Shown here: positions 43,962 to 53,087 of the stretch, piece by piece
Layout of the letters: each line of letters begins with the position of its first letter
How positions within the stretch are numbered: the first letter of the stretch is position 1
From: Pontibacter pamirensis
Lineage (GTDB): Bacteria; Bacteroidota; Bacteroidia; Cytophagales; Hymenobacteraceae
Length of the DNA: 64,000 nt
Reading direction: 5' to 3'
Assembly: GCF_010015475.1 (NCBI RefSeq)
Contig: NZ_SSNI01000029.1
Location: 22,108 to 86,107 of the forward strand
Translations under genes and position numbers: made by a program
The notes under the pieces: generated by a model
The model's database searches: none
What the model was told of the DNA's origin: nothing
What the model saw: the letters and a program-made list of their open reading frames with translations, nothing else

Positions 43962-44132
43962 TTAATATCCTGGATTTTGTTTCAGGTTCGGGTTGGTGTT
44001 TCGTTCAGCCTCTGGTATCGGGAACAGAATCTTGTAAGGTTCACTTGGTCTGTGGTTGAACCACGCTTTTGTTGTAAATACCCCGAAGCGAATCAGGTCC
44101 TGCCAGCTGTAGCCACCCAGCACAGTAAAGCG
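43962..44132 (-). pseudogene. C-terminal remnant of a SusD-type gene
   Basis: The last about 55 codons of a SusD/RagB protein are kept: YSWQDLIRFGVFTTKAWFN, then EPYKILFPIPEAERNTNPNL and a NPGY ending with a natural stop. The normal protein has about 500-600 residues. The frame continues upstream to 44198 with unrelated residues. No SusC or other SusD sequence was seen upstream. A terminator is still present behind it. This looks like a deleted polysaccharide locus, possibly the one that contained the GH39 enzyme next door. Confidence 0.8.
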
Positions 44133-44198
44133 GTGCTTGTCTATTGTTTTTGCATTCCATACAGTGTCTGAAATAAAATGTAAGGCAATAATGCACAC

Positions 44199-44536
44199 AC
44201 TATGATTATCTTGCTTTGAGAGTAGTCCTGAAGACGCAGTTTTTATGCAGGAGGGGAGAATCCTAGGGATTGAAAATTCTATTAAATCATTCTTAGGTGC
44301 ATTATACAGAGATAAAGTTGATAAGTTTTCGCATGGGTTACATGCTACTTGTTTTTCAGCAGCAGTACTGATGCAACGCTGATAGATAAAGAGTTTTTCG
44401 AGGTAAAAGCATAAAAAAATGAGCAGTGGCCACTCATAAGATGGTCGCTGCTCATGGAGGGTCTAATTTTAAATTGTTCCCTGCTTCTGTCCGGTTCTTT
44501 GTATCATCTAAAACATATGAAACCACAGTAGCAAAT
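44199..44536. other. Intergenic region between susD remnant and GH39 gene
   Basis: These 338 bases were left between the stump and the GH39 gene. They hold the GH39 terminator (44412-44455) but no recognisable gene. Confidence 0.5.
44412..44455 (-). terminator. Terminator of the GH39 gene
   Basis: ATGAGCAGTGGCCA (44419-44432) pairs with TGGTCGCTGCTCAT (44442-44455), with two G-T wobbles. On the minus strand the stem is followed by seven T. It lies about 80 bases past the GH39 stop. Confidence 0.88.
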
Positions 44537-46324
44537 TTACCAGGTTAGCCTCAGCAATGACACTCCCTGTCGGGGTAGCAGCATTTGTATGGTAGCTTCT
44601 CCATCTTTTGCCTTTACCCACTGAGGCGAAGTCAGCAATTTTAATTGTCCCGCTTTTTCAAGTTCTGCTATTTGTTCAGCGCTTGGTTTTTGAGGCGATC
44701 CCATTTTTTTCCAGACCTCATAAGAATTACTGTTTTCCTTATCAATGCGGTAATGATGCAGCAATACCTGGCCCGATGGAAGACCTTTCATGCTCACTTC
44801 CACTGGCGAGGCAGGTGCTTCCACATTATCATCGTGATAATTCCATACCATGACGGTGGCGGAATTTTTATCTTTGGCAGCAAGGGCATTTATATCTGTT
44901 CTTTCTCCTCTTACACTTGAGTCACGAACCTCCTTGAAATCGTAAGCTAACCCACTGTTCTTATTTGCACTTGCAGTTAGATTACCGTTGGCTGGCGCTG
45001 CTGTTTTATTACTGCTCACTTCCACTCTGTTTCCCTGCATCATGCCAAACATCCTGAACACATTCAAGACCGGCTTGTCCACGCCATTAGTGGCCATATC
45101 CCGAAAGCCTGCAAACCATGGCTGGTCCTCAAATTCAAATCCCCAGGTTACTGCCCCAAGCAGGTTGACACCGTGGTGATCAGCCAGCTCGTATTTCCTT
45201 GCAAAAGAAGCCGCTGTATAGCTGGAGTACATCGTCCCGTTACGGTAAGCGTTATGTGGATAGTCTGCCTCTGAACAGGCAGCGCATCCTTCAGGATCAG
45301 ATTCTCCGATAACAATAGGCAAATTCTTTAACTGAGGATAGGAGGCCACTATCTCGAAACCTTTGTCAATGTCACGCAACTGGGCTCCCATATTCATTTG
45401 TACGACTCCATTCACCACTTTTGGACTTCCCTTGGCATGGAAGGTGATGAAATCAAGAGGAGCACCCGTTTTACCGGTGGCATAATTCTTTCCACTGACA
45501 ACATGATCCAGAAAAGTTTTGAGAAAATCGGCTGCCTTATCCCATCCCGGTCCGGTAGTTTCCGGTCCGCCAATTCTGGCAGTCGGCAAAGCCCGTTTTA
45601 CCGCATCAGCAGTATAATCGTATAGTTTAATGTATTCTTCCGTTGTTCCCTGCCAGTAGCCAATATTTGGCTCATTCCATAGTTCCCAGTACCAGCTTTC
45701 TACCTCCTCTTTCCCGTAACGGTCCACGGAATGCCTCACCCATTGGTAAACCAGTTCTGCCCATTTCTTGTAATCATTTGGAGGGTAAGCCCAGCCGAGG
45801 TATATATCGCTGTATTCAGCACCTGGCTTCCAATTATGCCGGTAGGGCTCAGGCTTCGTGGATAGCGCTTTGGGCATGAAACCTATCTGTGCCATGGGTT
45901 TCATGCCTCTTTCAATATATGTGTCAAATATTTGATCAATGATGGTCCAGTCGTATACCGGTCTTCCTCTTTTGTCTTCTGTGTAGGCATTGGTGGAGCC
46001 CCATTTAAGGGCAGCGCGAGGTCCCTCGTCCGTCACCAGAAGGCTGTGTGCCCGCACATAAACTGGCACCGGACTTAAATCGGCAATTTCAGAAAGAAGT
46101 TTTTTCCCATCTTTCATGTAGGTATAGTTGGGCTCATCATAGCCCCACCAGGCCCAGATTGGCTTCATCTCTCCTTTTTCTTTAGAAAAGTCTATCTGGA
46201 TAGCAACTGGTTCGGCCATTGCCACCGCCTGCTGCGCCCGCACATTTGAAAGCAGGAATACCTGACATAAAAGAAGCGTGAAAGCAGAAAATGCTAAATA
46301 CCTACCGTCTATTTTTTGCCCCAT
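44537..46324 (-). CDS. Secreted GH39-like glycoside hydrolase
   Basis: About 595 residues from the ATG at 46324 (MGQKIDGRYLAFSAF); a signal peptide ends near NVRAQQ. The TIM barrel shows the clan-A signature ESWYWELWNEPNIGYW, with the acid/base Glu in NEP, and the probable nucleophile in LPIVIGESDPEG. AVTWGFEFEDQPWFAGFRD and a beta-sandwich C-terminus (VMVWNYHDDN) also fit GH39. The family comprises beta-xylosidases, alpha-L-iduronidases and related enzymes; here beta-xylosidase-like action on hemicellulose is most likely. It has its own terminator and stands beside a SusD stump, so its transport partners may be lost. Confidence 0.85.
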   Translation of the reverse strand: MGQKIDGRYLAFSAFTLLLCQVFLLSNVRAQQAVAMAEPVAIQIDFSKEKGEMKPIWAWWGYDEPNYTYMKDGKKLLSEIADLSPVPVYVRAHSLLVTDEGPRAALKWGSTNAYTEDKRGRPVYDWTIIDQIFDTYIERGMKPMAQIGFMPKALSTKPEPYRHNWKPGAEYSDIYLGWAYPPNDYKKWAELVYQWVRHSVDRYGKEEVESWYWELWNEPNIGYWQGTTEEYIKLYDYTADAVKRALPTARIGGPETTGPGWDKAADFLKTFLDHVVSGKNYATGKTGAPLDFITFHAKGSPKVVNGVVQMNMGAQLRDIDKGFEIVASYPQLKNLPIVIGESDPEGCAACSEADYPHNAYRNGTMYSSYTAASFARKYELADHHGVNLLGAVTWGFEFEDQPWFAGFRDMATNGVDKPVLNVFRMFGMMQGNRVEVSSNKTAAPANGNLTASANKNSGLAYDFKEVRDSSVRGERTDINALAAKDKNSATVMVWNYHDDNVEAPASPVEVSMKGLPSGQVLLHHYRIDKENSNSYEVWKKMGSPQKPSAEQIAELEKAGQLKLLTSPQWVKAKDGEATIQMLLPRQGVSLLRLTW

Positions 46325-46357
46325 TATTATGAATTTAATTGTATTGCTCGCAGTCAA

Positions 46358-46699
46358 CCTAATTCAGGTGATATAACAGTTTCCTATAGAGTTTGCACCT
46401 GAATATTTGCCTTTCCTATTGCCAAACCTGATTTTACAGGTAATCTGTATTAGCTTAACGTCAACACAAAGCTGCTTTATCTTTACTGCGTCTGTCACCT
46501 CTAACATTTGGCAATACTTCAGCAGGTTCTTGCTACGCGGTAAGAAGAACCGTTGGAGGTGTGATAGCACCTGCCATACATCATCTTAAACAAAGTAATT
46601 ATATTTGAATGTGATGTATGGCAGGTGATCTAAACACAAAGTGATATTTTTGTTTATTCTGCTATTCTTGTTAATGCTATACCAGTATTCGCTTCGTCT
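46358..46699. other. Intergenic region between GH39 and Gfo/Idh genes
   Basis: This 342-base AT-rich stretch contains a perfect 16-bp inverted repeat (listed next) and the GH39 promoter region. Short open frames here look like chance. Confidence 0.5.
46568..46627. promoter_or_regulatory. Perfect 16-bp inverted repeat with 28-base AT-rich spacer
   Basis: CACCTGCCATACATCA (46568-46583) and TGATGTATGGCAGGTG (46612-46627) are exact reverse complements. The spacer is AT-rich and no T-run follows on either strand. It lies 73 bases past the Gfo/Idh stop and about 240 bases before the GH39 start. It could be a paired operator or an mRNA hairpin. Confidence 0.55.
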
Positions 46700-47836
46700 C
46701 TAATTGGAGACGACATTCCCTGCCTTCTCCATTGTGAAGTCAGGCATCTGCATGATCTTTCCTCCCTGCATGGCCGACTCGTGCGCCAGGATGCCCACGC
46801 AGGTGATGTTGGCCGACTGCCGCGCGTTCGGGTAAGGCTCCCGCCCCTCTGCCAATGCGCTCACAAACTCGTGCACCAGGTGCGGGTGCGAACCGCCGTG
46901 CCCGGCGCCCTGGATGAAGGACAGGTGCTGGTTGTCGTCTGAGTCGTACACCCCGGCCTGCGTGAAGTGCTGTATCTCCTCGGGCAGCAGGTGCGCGTAG
47001 TCTGGTATCTTCACCCGCTCAGGCGTCTCGCCCGTGTGTATCACGCTGTCCTCGTGCTCTATCTGCGTCCACTCAAAGCTCTTCTTCGAGCCGTACACGT
47101 CGAAGCTCTCCCGGTACTGCCGCGCCGTGTTGAACAGCGAGCGCGTCACCTCAGCGGATAAATCAGAATCTTTGAACTTGATGTGGCAGGTCTCGATGGC
47201 GAACGGCGAGCCGTACTTCGGAATCAGCTCCTCGTCTATCCTGCCCGAGCCCAGGCAGGAGACGTACTCGGCCTCCGCCCTCGGCAGGGCCAGCACCGGC
47301 CCCACGCAGTGGGTGGCGTAGTGCATCGGCGGCAGCCCCTCCCAGTAGCCCGGCCAGCCGGCCATCTCCTGCTGGTGCGAAGCCCTAAGGAACTGGATTC
47401 TGCCCAGGTCTCCCTTCTCGTACATCTCCTTCACAAACAGGAACTCGCGGCTGTAGATGACCGTCTCCATCATCATGTAGGTCAGCCCCGTCTCCTGCAC
47501 CAGCTCCACTATCTGGCGGCACTCCTCTACTGTGGTGGCCATGGGCACGGTGCAGGCCACGTGCTTGCCCGCCTTCAAGGCGGCGATGGATTGCTCAGCG
47601 TGGCTCTGTATCGGAGTGTTGATGTGCACGGCGTCCACGTTAGGGTCCTTTAGCAGCTCCTCGTAATCTGTGTAGCGCTTCTCTATGCCGAAGGCGTCTC
47701 CTATCTCGTCCACCTTGCTTTGCGTGCGCTGGCAGATGGCGTACATGTTGGCGTTTGGGTGCTTCTGGTAGATGGGAATGAACTCGGCCCCAAAGCCCAG
47801 CCCAACGATTGCCACATTTATCTTCTTTTGGCTCAT
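46700..47836 (-). CDS. Gfo/Idh/MocA-family oxidoreductase
   Basis: The protein has 378 residues. The Rossmann motif is VAIVGLGFGAEFIP (8-21), followed by DAVHINTPIQSHAEQ. The segment that normally reads EKP is CTVPMATTVEE, so the usual catalytic Lys is missing. The C-terminal beta-sheet domain is present (GGSHPHLVHEFVSALAEGR). It is the last gene of a three-gene unit (ThuA/propeller lipoprotein, TIM-barrel isomerase, Gfo/Idh) with 31 bases to the gene upstream. Such trios resemble 3-keto-sugar metabolism. No signal peptide, so cytoplasmic. By eye it is clearly more GC-rich than the flanking intergenic DNA. Confidence 0.9.
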   Translation of the reverse strand: MSQKKINVAIVGLGFGAEFIPIYQKHPNANMYAICQRTQSKVDEIGDAFGIEKRYTDYEELLKDPNVDAVHINTPIQSHAEQSIAALKAGKHVACTVPMATTVEECRQIVELVQETGLTYMMMETVIYSREFLFVKEMYEKGDLGRIQFLRASHQQEMAGWPGYWEGLPPMHYATHCVGPVLALPRAEAEYVSCLGSGRIDEELIPKYGSPFAIETCHIKFKDSDLSAEVTRSLFNTARQYRESFDVYGSKKSFEWTQIEHEDSVIHTGETPERVKIPDYAHLLPEEIQHFTQAGVYDSDDNQHLSFIQGAGHGGSHPHLVHEFVSALAEGREPYPNARQSANITCVGILAHESAMQGGKIMQMPDFTMEKAGNVVSN

Positions 47837-47867
47837 AGTTTATATGTTTTACAGTTGATCAGATTCT

Positions 47868-48782
47868 TTACTTGGTATAGGTACTTGCTTTCTCCGCGTT
47901 CTTCCGCTGCTCGCTCTCTTCACCTTCGGCCCACTGCCGCAGGAATTGCAGCCCCTCACGGGCGAAGCCGTCCTGGCTGGGCACCAGCGGGCGCCAGATA
48001 CACACCGCTCCGGCTAGCTCCTTCACCTCTGGGGTGAAGCTCTCAATGGAGACGGCGCCTTTATAGTTTATCGCCTCCAGCCCACGCTTATAAGCGTCCC
48101 AGCGGGTCTGGCCCGTGCCGGGTGTGCCCCGGTAGTTCTCCGAGACCTGCAGGTGGATGAGTTTATCGCCGGCAAGGCGGATGGCCCGCTCAATGTCGGG
48201 CTCCTCGATGTTCATGTGGAAGCCGTCGAGCAGCACGTTGGCGGCCGGGTGGTCGATGTCCCGCACCAGGCGCATCACATCCTCGGCCGTATTCACAAGG
48301 TCCGACTCAAAGCGGTTCAGGGGCTCGAGAGCAATTTTCAGCCCGCGTTCCTCCGCCATGTCGCATACCTTGCGCAGGTTCGTCACCGCCCGCTCCCACT
48401 CTGCTTTCTTCTGCTCCGGGGACACCAAACGAGCCTTGCCCACAGCAGAGTACATCGGCCCGGCCAGGAAGCTGGCCCCTAACTCCACGCAGATGTCCAT
48501 ACAGGCCTCTATGTAGTCAAAGCTGGTCTGGTGGTAGGTGGGGTCCTCGTGGGTCAGGTCGCGGCTGGGGCCGAAGGCGCCGCAGATAACCGGCCGCAGC
48601 CCGTTCTCCGCCAGCGCCTGCTTCACCTTCTCTACGTCCAGCAGGGCCGGGTCCTCCACCGGTATCTCCACCACATCGTAGCCCATCTCCTTTATCTTCG
48701 GGAAGAGGGAGACGGTCTCGGTGCTGAAGGGCGAGGTCCAGAGCCAGGTGCTGACGCCGAATTTTATGTCTTTCAAACTCAT
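47868..48782 (-). CDS. Sugar isomerase/epimerase (xylose-isomerase-like TIM barrel)
   Basis: The protein has 304 residues. Metal-binding positions resemble D-psicose/D-tagatose 3-epimerases: LKIALEPLNRFESDLVNT, NVLLDGFHMNIEEPDI, LIHLQVSENYRGTPGTG and AVSIESFTPEV. The third ligand position, often HxH, reads HLQ. The substrate is not predictable, but the flanking ThuA-domain and Gfo/Idh genes suggest a keto-sugar. It begins 73 bases after the large lipoprotein gene, with a strong hairpin in that gap, and ends 31 bases before the Gfo/Idh gene. It is cytoplasmic. Confidence 0.88.
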   Translation of the reverse strand: MSLKDIKFGVSTWLWTSPFSTETVSLFPKIKEMGYDVVEIPVEDPALLDVEKVKQALAENGLRPVICGAFGPSRDLTHEDPTYHQTSFDYIEACMDICVELGASFLAGPMYSAVGKARLVSPEQKKAEWERAVTNLRKVCDMAEERGLKIALEPLNRFESDLVNTAEDVMRLVRDIDHPAANVLLDGFHMNIEEPDIERAIRLAGDKLIHLQVSENYRGTPGTGQTRWDAYKRGLEAINYKGAVSIESFTPEVKELAGAVCIWRPLVPSQDGFAREGLQFLRQWAEGEESEQRKNAEKASTYTK

Positions 48783-48803
48783 TGATTTTTCCTTTTTGCT
48801 GTT

Positions 48804-48840
48804 AGTGGGGGGGAGTAATATTTCTTACTCCCCCCCCACT
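48804..48840 (-). terminator. G/C-rich hairpin between lipoprotein and isomerase genes
   Basis: A stem of AGTGG...GAGTAA with seven G (48804-48818) pairs with TTACTC...CACT with eight C (48825-48840). On the minus strand no proper T-run follows, so it may only attenuate transcription or stabilise mRNA ends between the two genes. Confidence 0.55.
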
Positions 48841-48855
48841 ACATTATTTTACTTG

Positions 48856-51800
48856 CTACAGATTACTTGCCTCTACTTTCATGATGCCGTTCATCAGGCG
48901 CCAGTGGCCTGGTACAGTACACACAAAGGGATACTCGCCCGGCTTATCAGGGGCCGTGAACACCAGCGTTTCCCTTCCCTGCGGGTCCACTAACGGCGTG
49001 GCAACGATTACCTCTGTCATATTCGGGATGTAGTTCTTCGCAGCTCCCTTCGGATCGCGAGCCAACGCATCGGCGGCCTTACCAACCTTCTCCAGCGTAC
49101 CTGGCATAATAACCAGGAAATTGTGCTGCATGAAATCAGGGTTGGAGAAATGAAGCGTTATCTTCTGGCCTGCCTTCACAGTGAAAGACTCCTTGTCGAA
49201 CTTCATTTCGTGCTCCACCACCTTGATGTTGATGGTTGCCCCTTTTTCAGTAGGTTTGGCAGCAGGCTTTGCGGCGGCCGTTTTTGTTGCAGGCTTGGTG
49301 TTGGGAGCAATCGCCCTCACATTTCTGTCTCTGGTTACCGCAGCCACAGTAGAGTTGCCTTTTGCCCTTGTAGTTTCAGTAGGTTTCTTGAGTTCCAGGC
49401 TGGCATCTCTCCTTAACTGGCCTTTGAAATAAAACCTGTCCGGATAGTCGCCTACTTTGTTTTCTCCTTCTCTTACATCACGGCCTACACGTACTTCTTC
49501 CGTTGCCAGTGGCTCAGTGAAAAGAGATGGGGCCTGGGCTTCGGCCACGGTTTGATCGTTTACATTGATAGTCATCAGGCCTCCGGAAGACAACCTGGCT
49601 ACCGCATCAAATCTTTCGGTGGGCAAGGCTGTCGTGGAAGTTGCCTTGTAAGCCTTTCCGTTCTGCTTCACTAACCAGTGTAACTTGTTGTCCTGCACGT
49701 ACAGGCTATACCCGGCGTCTTTGTCGCCATGAGACATTACCACGCCCTCAAAGCCATCGTCTGAAGCCCCTATGGAAGCGCGCACCGTGATTTCCTTTCC
49801 GGTCACATCCGGAGGGAACAGAATAGGAGTCCACCTGTCCAGTCTGTACTGCTCCTGCCCCATACTTTTAACGAGGCGCTCTGAGAGTGTCAGTACAGAA
49901 TCGGGTCTTTCAAGGGAAAGGTTGGTAGGGGCCGCTGCCATGAATCCTTGCTGATGGGCAAGCGCAGCGGCGAAGAACGCCTGCGGCAGGTATTCATCCT
50001 CTGCGTTCTCAGGCTTTTGGCTTTCCTCGTACACCAGCTTTCCTAATTCAGGAGAGGCAGGCATGTCGGCAATGGCCAGTACGGCGGCCATTCGTGTCTT
50101 CAGATCCTTGTCATTGATTAGATTTGCATTCTGGATGGCGGCCAGGGTGTTCTCATTTCTCGGCAGCACCTGCACCGCGTTTTTCCGCACACCGGCAGCC
50201 GGGTGAGACAGTGCCTTGGTCACCACCTCCAGCGCCTGAGCATTAGAACCGTCCAGGGCACCCAAGCCGTGCAGCGTCCACAGTGCGTGTACAGCAGGGC
50301 TGTTAAGGCCAATCTCGTCTACGCTTTGGTCGTTGATTAGGGCATACAGGCTTGGTATAACTTCCGTCTTCTGGTTCTCTACAATCAGGCGCTGCGCTGT
50401 TGTGCGCCAGAACATATTGTCGTTGCTTAATGCTGCCACCAGTCCTTCTGCATTGCTGGCACTCAGTTGCATTGGCTCATGAGGCTTCGCGCCTTTATAT
50501 ACCAGCCGATAGATGCGGCCGTGCTGCTTGTCGCGCCATGGGTTCACGTAGGCGTTGCCCTCCCCGTTCTCGAAGCCGCGCGGTGTCGGGTTGTGCTGGA
50601 TAATGAAGTTGTACCAGTCTGCCACCCAGATGGCACCGTCCGGTCCCACCTCTGCATGCACAGGGGCAAACCACTCATCCGAGCTTGAAAGTAAATTGAA
50701 ACCGTTTTTTTCTATATAACCGGCACCTTTTCGGCTCAGTACCGCCTTGTGCAGCACGCGCCCGGTCGGTTCAGTTACAAGGCCCACGCTGTTCCAGAAG
50801 GACTTTGGATAGTCTCTGGCAGTATAGATGTTGTGTCCCGCCGCAGCCGTGTACCCGCCGTGGTAGTCTACCTGGCGCAGGTATGGTGTAATGTGCGGCA
50901 TGTCGTAGTGTGTGTCGATACGGTAAACCGTGTTGCCGGAACCACCAGCCATTGCCCGCTTGGCATATTGGTTCGGCATAGCGAAGTAAGCGCTGTGCAA
51001 GCCGTTGGCAGTGGACACGAACACATCAAACTCTTCGGAGAAGCCAAGGCCCCAGGTGTTGTTCGTGGTTCTGCCCAAGGCCTCTAGATTCTCACCATCC
51101 GGGTCGAAGCGGTAGAGGGCCTGGCTGAAAGCCAGGTCTTTGCCGTTTACCGTTCCGTTGTAACCAGCGTAACCTACCACACCCCATACTTTGTTGTCCA
51201 GGCCATACTTCAGGTTGGAGGGACCTGCGTGTGTATCCGTCTTGCCCCAACCTGTGATGATGTTTTCCTTTACATCAGCCTTGTCATCCCCATCGGTGTC
51301 TTTCAGAAAGACAAAGTTGGGAGCCATGGAGATGATCACACCACCGTTGGCAAATGTAAGGCTGGTAGGGATGTTCAGGCCATCCGCGAAAACAGTAAAC
51401 TTGTCTGCTTTGCCGTCGCCGTCTGTGTCTTCCAGTATTTTTATGCGGTCATCGCCTGTATTGTCATCCGTTCTAACTTCGTTCGGGTAATCAACTGTTT
51501 CTATCACCCATAATCGCCCTCTCTCGTCCCAGGCCATGGCGATAGGATTGATGATGTCCGGCTCAGAGGCAAAGAGCTGCAACTCAAAATCAACCGGAAC
51601 CTTTATCAGCTTCTGGGATTCTTCCGGCGAAAGCGCGTGCTGGAACCGGGGAGCCGGATCGCGTTTTTCGTAGTTAGGGATATCTGCATCTTCAAAGTTG
51701 GGGGTAGGAATATTTAGCCGCGCCAACCGGTCTTTTGCCTCGTCGCTAACGGCCCACTTCACGCCGCTTGCCACGAGTTTGTGGAAACCGGGATTGTTCC

Positions 51801-52458
51801 ACGTCCGCTCGTCATGTCCGTAGGCGGTGTAAAATACCTTTCCCTCGCCTTGCTCTCTAACCCATGTCCACGGCTCACGGTGGTCTCCCTCCACGCGCTC
51901 CATCAGCACCGTCATGTCCGGGTTTATCTTATGATGCACATAGGTTTCGTCCCAAGTCTCGAAATCTGAGAGCCCCTGCATCACAGGATGCTCCGGCTTT
52001 ACGATGGGGGCTGTAAAGGTGCCCACCTTATGTGACTTGAACTGCCCACCCACTGCGTTAACGTACCAGTCGGAGTTCCTGAACATATAAGTGGCGCTGT
52101 GAATCGGGATAAGTGCTTTGCCTCCTTCCACAAATCCTTTCACCGCCTGCTCCTGCTCCGGAGTGATTTCCTCGTGGTTGGCGTAGATCATCAGGCCGTC
52201 GTAGTCCTCCAGGTTCTCTGCCGTCAGGTCATCCGGGTCTGCTGTGTAGTGCAGGCTGATGCCCTCCTGGAATAAGGGAAGCGCCAGCATCGGGAAAAAC
52301 TTTTCGGAATCGTGGTGCCTGCTCTCGTGTCCCAGGAAAAGGATATCGATTCTCTTGGCTGGAGCTTCGGATTGAGCGCTCTGCCCCGTCTGCGCCCTCT
52401 GGGAACAACCACCTATCACCAAACTATAGACAACAATAATGCACAGTAACTTCTTCAT
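48856..52458 (-). CDS. Multidomain lipoprotein: ThuA, dehydrogenase-like propeller, HEAT repeats, LamG-like and cupredoxin domains
   Basis: About 1200 residues from the ATG at 52458 (MKKLLCIIVVYSLVIGGCSQ, lipobox Cys18). Domain 1 (about 35-240) is ThuA-like: ILFLGHESRHHDSEKF, YTAYGHDERTWNN. Domain 2 (about 280-660) is the membrane-bound-dehydrogenase beta-propeller: NPIAMAWDERGRLWVIETVD, ILEDTDGDGKAD. HEAT-like repeats and a jelly-roll domain (GYSLYVQDNKLHWLVKQNGK) follow, then an Ala/Lys/Thr-rich linker. The last about 120 residues form an azurin-like copper domain with FMQHNFLV, FVCTVPGHWRLM (His, Cys, His, Met). No CxxCH heme motif was seen. It probably oxidises sugars at the outer membrane and hands electrons to copper. 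It leads the operon with the isomerase and Gfo/Idh genes. Confidence 0.88.
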   Translation of the reverse strand: MKKLLCIIVVYSLVIGGCSQRAQTGQSAQSEAPAKRIDILFLGHESRHHDSEKFFPMLALPLFQEGISLHYTADPDDLTAENLEDYDGLMIYANHEEITPEQEQAVKGFVEGGKALIPIHSATYMFRNSDWYVNAVGGQFKSHKVGTFTAPIVKPEHPVMQGLSDFETWDETYVHHKINPDMTVLMERVEGDHREPWTWVREQGEGKVFYTAYGHDERTWNNPGFHKLVASGVKWAVSDEAKDRLARLNIPTPNFEDADIPNYEKRDPAPRFQHALSPEESQKLIKVPVDFELQLFASEPDIINPIAMAWDERGRLWVIETVDYPNEVRTDDNTGDDRIKILEDTDGDGKADKFTVFADGLNIPTSLTFANGGVIISMAPNFVFLKDTDGDDKADVKENIITGWGKTDTHAGPSNLKYGLDNKVWGVVGYAGYNGTVNGKDLAFSQALYRFDPDGENLEALGRTTNNTWGLGFSEEFDVFVSTANGLHSAYFAMPNQYAKRAMAGGSGNTVYRIDTHYDMPHITPYLRQVDYHGGYTAAAGHNIYTARDYPKSFWNSVGLVTEPTGRVLHKAVLSRKGAGYIEKNGFNLLSSSDEWFAPVHAEVGPDGAIWVADWYNFIIQHNPTPRGFENGEGNAYVNPWRDKQHGRIYRLVYKGAKPHEPMQLSASNAEGLVAALSNDNMFWRTTAQRLIVENQKTEVIPSLYALINDQSVDEIGLNSPAVHALWTLHGLGALDGSNAQALEVVTKALSHPAAGVRKNAVQVLPRNENTLAAIQNANLINDKDLKTRMAAVLAIADMPASPELGKLVYEESQKPENAEDEYLPQAFFAAALAHQQGFMAAAPTNLSLERPDSVLTLSERLVKSMGQEQYRLDRWTPILFPPDVTGKEITVRASIGASDDGFEGVVMSHGDKDAGYSLYVQDNKLHWLVKQNGKAYKATSTTALPTERFDAVARLSSGGLMTINVNDQTVAEAQAPSLFTEPLATEEVRVGRDVREGENKVGDYPDRFYFKGQLRRDASLELKKPTETTRAKGNSTVAAVTRDRNVRAIAPNTKPATKTAAAKPAAKPTEKGATINIKVVEHEMKFDKESFTVKAGQKITLHFSNPDFMQHNFLVIMPGTLEKVGKAADALARDPKGAAKNYIPNMTEVIVATPLVDPQGRETLVFTAPDKPGEYPFVCTVPGHWRLMNGIMKVEASNL

Positions 52459-52539
52459 ATAAGCGTTCCTATTATTACTTTTTATAAATCTCTGACTTCT
52501 ATTAGCACTATAAGTATAAAAACACATTAAGGAAAACAT

Positions 52540-53087
52540 ACTAATCAGAATCTAAAGCGCCTTTAAAGGCTTTGCTGATTTCTTTATGACTTCTTAGCTA
52601 TAGCTGTTGGCATTAGCCATGATTAGTAGCAGTGATTAATCACTCCGTATAATGGGTCATTAATGTGATTTCTAAAATTATCTGGACTTAAAGACCTTAA
52701 TCTAAGGGTTAAAGAAGCGAGACAAACTGCTCAATTCTCCAATAAATAACTCCCTCAGTCTATAGCCAACAGTATTTTAAGTAAGATGCTCTGCCTCCAG
52801 AATAAAACTATAACTGAAATATAATCAATTTCATTGAAAGCTCCTTACGCAAACGTAATAAATACACTTATCCTTTGCCTCTTCAGAATTAGCAAATACC
52901 AATACTATATTAACAATAGCTCCAGGACAAGGCCAAAGCCCTTTGCTACTGGCTTCGAAATAAGCATCCTGAGGAAGACCAAGTTACTGGAAGTGCCAGA
53001 TGAAATACATGGAGCAGGCCGAGGCGCAGTCTATTGCCCGAAGGTCTGGTAGGGCACGTTCTCCTTATCGCAGGAATCACGGGAGGC
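52540..53087. other. Intergenic region upstream of ThuA-domain lipoprotein
   Basis: Mostly AT-rich with no supported gene. An open frame over 52834-53052 has no recognisable features. A palindromic element begins at 53088, and the region continues to 53351. Confidence 0.5.

Noticed and set aside
46364..46570. 68-codon minus-strand frame beside the GH39 gene
   Set aside because: It lies in AT-rich promoter DNA, overlaps one arm of the 16-bp inverted repeat and resembles no protein.
48804..48840. G7/C8 runs as a phase-variable switch
   Set aside because: The runs are the two arms of a hairpin in an intergenic gap, not inside a coding frame or an obvious promoter spacer.
52834..53052. 72-codon plus-strand frame upstream of the MITE-like element
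   Set aside because: No signal peptide, motif or neighbour supports it, and composition looks random.
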